Shown here piece after piece: positions 58,097 through 64,000 of a stretch of DNA of 64,000 nt; within the stretch, counting starts at the first letter, position 1, and each line of letters opens with the position of its first letter. The notes under the pieces are model-generated. The model had not been told where the DNA came from and made no database searches. It worked only from the letters and a program-made list of their open reading frames with translations. The stretch is from an uncultured Granulicella sp. (GTDB lineage Bacteria > Acidobacteriota > Terriglobia > Terriglobales > Acidobacteriaceae): the NCBI GenBank assembly GCA_903932155.1, contig CAIZFH010000199.1, forward strand, positions 1-64,000. The letters are read 5' to 3'. The translations under genes and the position numbers were made by a program.

Positions 58097-61000
58097 ATGA
58101 ATAGGTTAACCACCGTTGGAAAGCTACTGTCGCTACTGCTACTCGTTGGTATCGCAGCGATCGGACTTGCCCAAGAAACAACAGGTTCCCTTCAGGGTAC
58201 GGTCAAGGATCCGTCTGGCGCTGTTGTCATCAATGCCAATGTGAGTGTGACCACGCCGACGCTGGTTGGTGTAAAGACGGTTGCGACCGATTCCAAGGGC
58301 TACTACCATATCGCAAACCTTCCTCCAGGTTCGTATGTAGTAACAGTGGATGCCAAGGGCTTCCAGTCGCTCAAGCAGGCGGGTCTCGTGATTGAGGTTG
58401 GACACTCCCCGTCGCTGGATATGACGCTGTCCGTAGGATCGGAGTCGACGGTTGTGGAAGTGACCACCGCCAGCCCTCAGATCGACGTAACATCGACGCA
58501 GACTACGTCGAATATCACCGAGGATGTGGTTAAGAATGTGCCGCGCGGCACCTCGTTTCAGTCGGTGATCCAGTTCGCGCCCGCGGCGCGCAACGAACCC
58601 ATGATGGGAAATACCACCCTCTCCAATGGCTCGGGTGGCACCTCGCCCGGCAACGGCAGCAACGGCAACCAGTATGGCTACTCTGTGGCCGGTGGATCGG
58701 ACTCCGAGAACTCCTACTTGGTGGAAGGCCAGGAGACGGCCAACCTCATCGGCGGCTACTCGCACACCAATGTTCCATTCGACTTCATTCAGGAAGTCTC
58801 CGTCAAAACCTCCGGCGTTGTGGCGCAGTACGGCGGCGCGCTTGGCGCAGTCGTCAATGTGGTCATGATGAAGGGCACCAACCAGTATCACGGCGCACTC
58901 TTCGGTCAGTTCGAGGACCAGGACTTCGATGCCTCGCCCAGTGCGATCACGCAATATGACCCGACCGCATCACAAACGTATCAGGCTGGATGGCACTCTA
59001 CCGGTCTGGCGACCTACAAGGGCTACACAGACGCGGCGTTCCAGGGGTACCAGCCGAAGAAGTCCCATACCAGCGATATGTTCTTTGGCTTCAGGGTAGG
59101 TGGCCCGCTGCTTCCTTTCTCCGGATGGCGCGACAAGGCTTACTTCTTCCTGGCAGTCGATCCGGAACTGCAAAGGTTGGAGCGATTCGTCGATTACGGC
59201 TCGGCCAACAATGCCTCGCAAACCATCGACAAAACCCTGGGCGTAGTTCCGTTCAGCCGCAACACCAACACCTACTACGCCAACGCCCGCATCGATGCGC
59301 AGGCGACAAAGAACATCCGCGTATTCATCTCGGGGCTCTCGCAACTACAACGGCAAAACGGCGAATTGATGCCACGCTCCGACTCCACGATTGCGGGACA
59401 GGCAAACGTATACTCCGCCAATGCGCCTTCCAACTATGCGCACACGCTTGGATACGATGCGCCGGATCTTACTCTGAATACCGGTGCGGATATCGTATGG
59501 AAAAACCTCGTTTCCACCACTCGCTTCGGTTATTACTTTGAGAACTACCACGACTTCGGTTACCCGCAAGGCGGAGTTGAGTACCAGTTTCAAGACAGCG
59601 GTGTCGGTGGTACGGACGGCACCGGAGCGCCGTTGCCAGCCTCGCTGCAGTTGGGCAATGGTGCTCAGAACTCTGCGATCAACTCGAATGACACCCACTT
59701 CAATGCCAACAAGGCGATCCAGTTGGATCAGAATATCGCCTACTACAAGAGCGGCTGGGCTGGGACGCACAACTTCGTGGCTGGCTACCAGTTGAACCGG
59801 CTATCGAACTACATCCTTCAGGGCTTCAACCAACCCTACTTCCAGGTATTCGTGGGGAACGGCGGAGCCGCCGATCTCAGTCCCCAAACTGATCTCGGCA
59901 CTGCCTATTGCGCTAACCCTGCAAATCTCTATGGCGGCAGTTGCCAGGGCAAGTACGGGTATATCCAGGTGTACGATGCGGGTACTGGAGGCAAAGCCAC
60001 CAGCTACAACCACAGTATCTTCGCACAGGATTCCTGGACCGTGGGACGCGGTTTGACCCTCGACCTTGGCTTCCGCATCGAGAAAGAGTACCTGCCCGGC
60101 GAAGGCCAGGCGGGCGGCGGTACGCCGAAGCCGATCGACTTCAACTGGAGCGACAAGTTTTCGCCCCGCGTTGGAGCTGCATGGGACGTAATGGGCAACG
60201 GCAAGATGAAGCTCTTCGGCAGCTATGGCGTCTACTACGACATCATGAAGCTGAACCTGGCCATCAGCTCCTTCGGTGGACAGTACTGGAACACCTGCGC
60301 ATACGCGCTGAACACATCCAACCTTAGTTCGATCAATCCTTCTTTCGACGCGAACAACCGATATTGCAGCGGTTTTGTCGATACCGGCACGGCCAACTTT
60401 GCCGGTGGCACCACACCCGCTGGCTTGACCTTTATTGAGAACGTCAACTACCGCGCCTTCCCCACCACTTGCTCTACCTGCAGCCAGTCGCAGGAGGGCG
60501 TTGTGCCCGGTCTCAAGCCATATCGCCAGCACGAGGCGGTGTTTGGCTTCGACTACCAGTTGGCTCCCAAGGTTGCGTTTGAAGCGCGATACGACCGCCG
60601 GCGACTGGACCACGTGATCGAAGATGCATCGATCTACAACCCAGCCCTGGGCGAGACCTTCGTGGTTGTCAATCCTGGGCAAGGCACGAATGCCAGCTTC
60701 AGCGGCTTCTGCAACTTCCTGTACCCGTCAAGCCCTAATTGCGCATCCTCCAACGGCACTCCTCCCGACATCAACATCCCGGCCTCGCGCAGCTACGACG
60801 GCGTGGAGTTCCGGCTGAACAAGGCGATCAGCAACCACTGGTCCGGCATGGTCTCCTATACCTACAGCAGCTTCCGCGGCAACTACACCGGTCTCACCAG
60901 TTCGGACCAGGCCGACGCGAACGGCGGACGCAACTCACCCAACAACAGCCGCGCATTCGATGAGCCCTACTTCCAATACAACGCCTATGGTGGTTCGTCG

Positions 61001-61624
61001 AGCGGCCCGCTTCCCACCGACCGTCCCAATACCTTCAAGGGTTATGCCTACTACCAGCTTGGCTTCAAGAAGAACTTCACCACGAACCTTGGCATATTCC
61101 AAACGATGTATGAAGGAACGCCGAACAGTTCAATTCTGGATACGGGCGCTGGCTTGCAGGCCTGGCTGGTCTATCCGTTCAATCGCGGCATGTGGGCTGA
61201 CTTCACCCAGAACCAGAACACAGGTGTGATCACAGTCGGTACACCACGCGTGTATCGCACGCCGTGGTACAACCAGACGGACCTCCAAATCCAGCAAAGT
61301 TACAAGATTGCCGAGAGCAAGTCCGTCAGCGTCTCTGCAACCGTAAGCAACGCGTTGAATCAACATAAGGTTACATCCGTGGTTGAGTCGGTGGATTCGC
61401 AGTATAGCAGCAACTACATCCGTCCGGGCAACCTGAACATCACGGGTGGCGTTCCCTTCTACGCGGGAGCGGAACATGCCTACAACGTGTCCAACCTGAT
61501 CAACGGTACCGTCTTCCACAGCGACAACAAGAGCGGTCCACTCACCATCGACAGTCAGTATGGCCTGCCGAATACGTACCAGCTTCCTCGTACGATTCGC
61601 CTGGCCGCCTCCTTCACCTTCTAA
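58097..61624 (+). CDS. Oar-like TonB-dependent receptor with carboxypeptidase-regulatory-like domain
   Basis: 1175 residues. A signal peptide (LLSLLLLVGIAAIGLAQ) is followed by an Ig-like carboxypeptidase-regulatory domain (GSLQGTVKDPSGAVVINANV, GYYHIANLPPGSYVVTVDAKG). A plug region (VPRGTSFQSVIQFAPAARN, YLVEGQETANLIGG) and a long series of amphipathic beta-strands end in an aromatic RLAASFTF. This architecture is greatly expanded in Acidobacteriota and takes up large substrates such as oligosaccharides. AAGGAG six bases before ATG 58097 fixes the start; the in-frame ORF from 57956 is rejected. The ligand is unknown. Confidence 0.9.
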   Translation: MNRLTTVGKLLSLLLLVGIAAIGLAQETTGSLQGTVKDPSGAVVINANVSVTTPTLVGVKTVATDSKGYYHIANLPPGSYVVTVDAKGFQSLKQAGLVIEVGHSPSLDMTLSVGSESTVVEVTTASPQIDVTSTQTTSNITEDVVKNVPRGTSFQSVIQFAPAARNEPMMGNTTLSNGSGGTSPGNGSNGNQYGYSVAGGSDSENSYLVEGQETANLIGGYSHTNVPFDFIQEVSVKTSGVVAQYGGALGAVVNVVMMKGTNQYHGALFGQFEDQDFDASPSAITQYDPTASQTYQAGWHSTGLATYKGYTDAAFQGYQPKKSHTSDMFFGFRVGGPLLPFSGWRDKAYFFLAVDPELQRLERFVDYGSANNASQTIDKTLGVVPFSRNTNTYYANARIDAQATKNIRVFISGLSQLQRQNGELMPRSDSTIAGQANVYSANAPSNYAHTLGYDAPDLTLNTGADIVWKNLVSTTRFGYYFENYHDFGYPQGGVEYQFQDSGVGGTDGTGAPLPASLQLGNGAQNSAINSNDTHFNANKAIQLDQNIAYYKSGWAGTHNFVAGYQLNRLSNYILQGFNQPYFQVFVGNGGAADLSPQTDLGTAYCANPANLYGGSCQGKYGYIQVYDAGTGGKATSYNHSIFAQDSWTVGRGLTLDLGFRIEKEYLPGEGQAGGGTPKPIDFNWSDKFSPRVGAAWDVMGNGKMKLFGSYGVYYDIMKLNLAISSFGGQYWNTCAYALNTSNLSSINPSFDANNRYCSGFVDTGTANFAGGTTPAGLTFIENVNYRAFPTTCSTCSQSQEGVVPGLKPYRQHEAVFGFDYQLAPKVAFEARYDRRRLDHVIEDASIYNPALGETFVVVNPGQGTNASFSGFCNFLYPSSPNCASSNGTPPDINIPASRSYDGVEFRLNKAISNHWSGMVSYTYSSFRGNYTGLTSSDQADANGGRNSPNNSRAFDEPYFQYNAYGGSSSGPLPTDRPNTFKGYAYYQLGFKKNFTTNLGIFQTMYEGTPNSSILDTGAGLQAWLVYPFNRGMWADFTQNQNTGVITVGTPRVYRTPWYNQTDLQIQQSYKIAESKSVSVSATVSNALNQHKVTSVVESVDSQYSSNYIRPGNLNITGGVPFYAGAEHAYNVSNLINGTVFHSDNKSGPLTIDSQYGLPNTYQLPRTIRLAASFTF

Positions 61625-61631
61625 GTGTGAG

Positions 61632-61654
61632 GACGCCCGCAACTCGCGGGCGTC
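61632..61654. terminator. Hairpin after the TonB receptor
   Basis: GACGCCCGC, loop AACTC, GCGGGCGTC, then TCTCGCGTTT. The stem is strong and the T-run weak; it sits just after the receptor stop. Confidence 0.5.
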
Positions 61655-61691
61655 TCTCGCGTTTAGTAAGTTGGCGTGGATCTGAATTGAT

Positions 61692-61727
61692 AAAGCAGGG
61701 AGCGGAGTGATCCGTCTCCCTGCTTTT
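61692..61727. terminator. Bidirectional terminator between the TonB receptor and rsfS
   Basis: AAAGCAGGGAG, a 13-base loop, CTCCCTGCTTTT followed by CTCTT. The A-run before and T-run after the stem suit both the receptor (+) and rsfS (-). Confidence 0.7.
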
Positions 61728-61756
61728 CTCTTGCGCGATCCGGTTATAAGTCTTGT

Positions 61757-62317
61757 CTATTTCTTGCTGCCGGACTTTGCGGCGGGTTTCCGCTTAGCGG
61801 CTGTCTTCTTGGCCGGCTTTGCCGGAGCCTTCTTCACCGCACTTTTCTTGGCCTTTGCAGCGACTGCTTTGGCTGCGGTCTTGCTCGCCGTCTTCACGCT
61901 GCGGGAAGCCACTTTGTGGGCACGCGCGCTGGTGATCTTCGCCTTCAACTCTGCGTTGAGCGCGGCGATGCTGATCGTGGTGGCCGACTTCCGCAGGCGT
62001 TCCAGGCCATAGAAGACGCGCTTCTCCCGCGAGAAAACGTGGACGATAAAGTCCACGTAATCCATCAGTATCCACTCTGCCTGTCTGCGGCCCTCAATCG
62101 AGTTGGGGTAGGTGCCGAACTCGCGTTTCAGGCGCAGCTCAATCTCATCGGTGATGGCGATGTTCTGGCGTTCGTTCGTGCCGTTGCAGATGAGGAAGTA
62201 GTCGGTCAGGCCGCTTTCGGAGGGGTCGAGGGCCAGGATGCGAACGTCTTCGGCCTTCTTGTCTTCGCAGGCTGCCGCCGCGGCCAGTAGAAGCTGATAG
62301 CTTTCGGTTGATGGCAT
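61757..62317 (-). CDS. rsfS: Ribosomal silencing factor RsfS with lysine/alanine-rich tail
   Basis: 186 residues. The first ~115 are RsfS/DUF143: AACEDKKAEDVRILALDPSE, LTDYFLICNGTNERQNIAI and AEWILMDYVDFIVHVFSREK. RsfS binds L14 and blocks subunit joining when nutrients are short. The last ~60 residues are a histone-H1-like tail of Lys, Ala and Pro (KTASKTAAKAVAAKAKKSAV and similar), which ordinary RsfS proteins of ~110-130 residues lack. AAGGAG before ATG 62317 fixes the start. Confidence 0.93.
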   Translation of the reverse strand: MPSTESYQLLLAAAAACEDKKAEDVRILALDPSESGLTDYFLICNGTNERQNIAITDEIELRLKREFGTYPNSIEGRRQAEWILMDYVDFIVHVFSREKRVFYGLERLRKSATTISIAALNAELKAKITSARAHKVASRSVKTASKTAAKAVAAKAKKSAVKKAPAKPAKKTAAKRKPAAKSGSKK

Positions 62318-62641
62318 GGAACTCCTTAGAGAATTTCTCGAATTGGTGTAGAGAGAAGTCACCTCAGTTGAGTGGCTTTTTTCTCAAGAAAAAGCCACCT
62401 CGCACAATTTTCCTAATCCACATGAATTCGCGAAATACTCTCAGACCATGGTATTGGTTTACGGCGGTCATCGTCCAGAGCGGCATCGCCGGAGCCGACA
62501 GCACTCGACAGCTATGCGACCAGATCTTCCGTGAGCAAGACCTGGCAAATTATCTTCTCCCCGGAATCCTCTGCGGAGAACACGCTCCATCGTGGCCTGC
62601 TCGAAGGTAGGCAGGGCCGCGACGGAGATGCTGGATTGTGG
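62318..62641. other. Non-coding gap with one A/T-stem hairpin
   Basis: No convincing gene on either strand. The one clear structure is GTGGCTTTTT ... AAAAAGCCAC at 62372-62398, a 10-base perfect stem with a short loop. It lies upstream of rsfS and downstream of the cytochrome genes and could end their transcript, although no T-run follows on the minus strand. Confidence 0.5.
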
Positions 62642-62932
62642 CTACTTCAGTGTCTTGACGAACGCGACGAGGGCAGTAACCTGCACGGGGGTCAGCGTGC
62701 TCATCGGATTGACGTGCGGAGCCTTAGCTTCGCCGCCCTTGGTCAGCACAGCGGCGACGTCCTTGGTGGTGCCTGCCAGTTTCGGTGCCATGGGCGGCTT
62801 GCCCTGTCCCTGATCGCCGTGACACATGGCGCACTTGGTCTTGAACAGCGTGGGGCCGTCCTGAGCAGGGGCCTGCATCCAGGCCAGCATGGAGACGGAT
62901 GCCAATAGTACGGGTGCAATGCGGAGTTTCAT
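62642..62932 (-). CDS. Small monohaem cytochrome c
   Basis: 96 residues. A signal peptide (APVLLASVSMLAWMQAPAQ) precedes one class I haem site, CAMCHGDQGQGKPPMAPKL, with NPMSTLTPVQVTALVAFVKT providing the candidate methionine ligand. It is a periplasmic electron carrier. GAGGTAG precedes ATG 62932. It follows the multihaem cytochrome c/b gene by 48 bases, so the two probably work in one electron-transfer chain. Confidence 0.85.
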   Translation of the reverse strand: MKLRIAPVLLASVSMLAWMQAPAQDGPTLFKTKCAMCHGDQGQGKPPMAPKLAGTTKDVAAVLTKGGEAKAPHVNPMSTLTPVQVTALVAFVKTLK

Positions 62933-62980
62933 TTTCTACCTCATCCTTGAAATGTTGATGCATTTTTTCCAAATCACTTG

Positions 62981-64000
62981 CTACTCGTGCGGCGGCCGCT
63001 CTTCCGGCTTGGCCACAATGTCGTTCGCGTCGGTTGCGTCGGATCTCACATCGACCTCAGCCAGCGTCTCTGTGTCCAGTTCGTGTTCTTCCTTGTAGTG
63101 CTCGACGGACATCTTTCCGTCGCGCCACGCCCAGTTCATGGGATACACATCGGGATCGAAGAAGACCTGGTAGAAGTGCCACACCAGGATGGCCAACGTG
63201 GCCAATATCGCCTCGTAAAAATGTACTGCGGTCGCTGCGTCTACCCACCAGCGCGCCAGTTGGTTGCCCACCGTGATCTTGGCCCACAGCATGATTCCGG
63301 TGACTGCCATCAGCGCTGTACCCCAAACCAGCGCCCAGTACTCCGCCTTCTCCGCGTAGCTGAATCGTCCGAACTTCGGCTTCTGGCTGCGCAGCCCGAG
63401 GTAGAAGAGCATGGTTCCCCAGGCATCGGTAGCATCTTTCAAATTGGGCAGCAGGTCGCGAACCAGCTTTCTGCCGTCGCTGGTGAACGCAATATAGAAG
63501 ACGTGGTAGAGTCCATCGGCGATCAGCAGCACTCCGGCAACGCGATGGAGTATGCTGCGCCAGCGCTCGCCCAGGCCGAGGATGACGGCAAACGAGGAGT
63601 CGGGGTACTTCAGCGCGAATCCGGTTACTACAAGCACGAAGAAGCTGGTAAGCAGGATAAGATGCTGCCAGCGCTGGTTCGGCGTCATGCGCTGCACGCT
63701 GGGCCCCATCGCCCTGCGCCGGGCCATGGCTTTCGCGCGCCAAAGGATCGCGTTGTGCAGCAACATTCCGCCGATCACCAGCAGGATCAGCGGAAGATAG
63801 AACCATCGGATCCAGCGCACCGCTCGCGTGCCCGAATCCAGAGTGCGTCCGCCCTCAACGTCCACATGCACCTTGTAGCGCGTGAAGTTCTGCGTCACTC
63901 CCTTGTGGCATTGCCCGCAGGTGGCGTCCAGGTTGGCTGGATTGATGGTGGAGCGCGGATCGCTGGAGGGCAGAATATTATGTACGCCGTGGCAACTGGC
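62981..64000 (-). CDS. Multihaem cytochrome c/cytochrome b fusion protein, N-terminus beyond the window
   Basis: The frame stays open to base 64000. The visible 5' part encodes SCHGVHNILPSSDP and LDATCGQCHKGVTQNFTRY, with one full CxxCH and the end of another, so the protein begins as a multihaem cytochrome c (NapC/NrfH or cytochrome c7 type). It continues into a cytochrome b-like membrane domain of about five helices with haem-ligand histidines (WQHLILLTSFFVLVVTGFAL, ILHRVAGVLLIADGLYHVFY, AVHFYEAILATLAILVWHFY), like formate dehydrogenase gamma subunits. The C-terminal ~45 residues are acidic and polar. A GTG at 63898 would give a 305-residue form without haem c, but the open frame upstream argues against it. 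It should link the quinone pool to periplasmic carriers. Confidence 0.8.
   Translation of the reverse strand, partial: ASCHGVHNILPSSDPRSTINPANLDATCGQCHKGVTQNFTRYKVHVDVEGGRTLDSGTRAVRWIRWFYLPLILLVIGGMLLHNAILWRAKAMARRRAMGPSVQRMTPNQRWQHLILLTSFFVLVVTGFALKYPDSSFAVILGLGERWRSILHRVAGVLLIADGLYHVFYIAFTSDGRKLVRDLLPNLKDATDAWGTMLFYLGLRSQKPKFGRFSYAEKAEYWALVWGTALMAVTGIMLWAKITVGNQLARWWVDAATAVHFYEAILATLAILVWHFYQVFFDPDVYPMNWAWRDGKMSVEHYKEEHELDTETLAEVDVRSDATDANDIVAKPEERPPHE

Noticed and set aside
63898-64000. Treating GTG 63898 as the true start of the cytochrome b gene
   Set aside because: The frame continues upstream with haem c motifs (CGQCH and SCH), so the gene is better read as cut by the window edge.

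Overview
The window looks like chromosome of an aerobic, plant-polysaccharide-degrading member of the Acidobacteriota, probably class Terriglobia (Granulicella/Terriglobus/Edaphobacter type). This is inferred from gene content: an Oar-like TonB-dependent receptor with an N-terminal carboxypeptidase-regulatory-like domain, an S53 peptidase with a membrane-plus-CGG tail, many Tat-exported enzymes with Gly/Arg-rich low-complexity segments, PQQ and multihaem cytochrome enzymes, moderately high GC, and short dispersed hairpin repeats between genes. I see no rRNA, tRNA, CRISPR array, prophage or transposase gene.

Layout. 1-325: cluster of short palindromic intergenic repeats. 326-13850: a GH28-type pectinolytic protein diverges from seven same-strand genes (DapA-like aldolase, dihaem PQQ dehydrogenase, two near-identical enolase-superfamily dehydratases, CBM9/PKD protein, ACS-type MFS transporter, amidohydrolase). 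The enzymes carry export signals, and the set reads as an oxidative sugar/sugar-acid pathway run outside the cytoplasm. 13848-14923: a MITE-like element and a TipA-type MerR regulator with its own operator. 15181-19801: GH3 and GH31 glycosidases. 19876-25313: a BadF-type sugar kinase diverges from a 1466-residue ORF joining an SSS transporter, a beta-lactamase-fold hydrolase and a NamZ (GH171) exo-muramidase, a likely MurNAc salvage module. A copy of the intergenic repeat lies in frame exactly at the transporter/hydrolase joint.

25423-29550: phoU, a structured small RNA with its own promoter and terminator, then nirA plus two sirohaem synthesis genes. 29543-32334: TolC and HlyD components. 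32465-35031: FGGY kinase and Gfo/Idh oxidoreductase. 35049-36037: a COG4280 membrane protein with a 71-residue partner. 36155-42136: uronate catabolism (alginate-lyase-like enzyme, KDPG aldolase, KDG kinase, KduI, KduD) that would turn unsaturated uronates from pectin or alginate into pyruvate and glyceraldehyde-3-phosphate.

42239-45309: active/inactive M16 peptidase pair. 45380-51915: phage-type lysozyme, S53 peptidase, HAD phosphatase, GH5 and a histidine phosphatase. 51962-57321: uvrB, a molybdenum hydroxylase pair (2Fe-2S plus Moco subunits) and a cobalamin adenosyltransferase. 57359-62317: rlmH and rsfS separated by a TonB-dependent receptor on the opposite strand. 62642-64000: a small cytochrome c and a multihaem cytochrome c/cytochrome b fusion that runs off the window end.

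All calls come from reading the sequence; no database search was run. Starts were chosen from ribosome-binding sites and family lengths.
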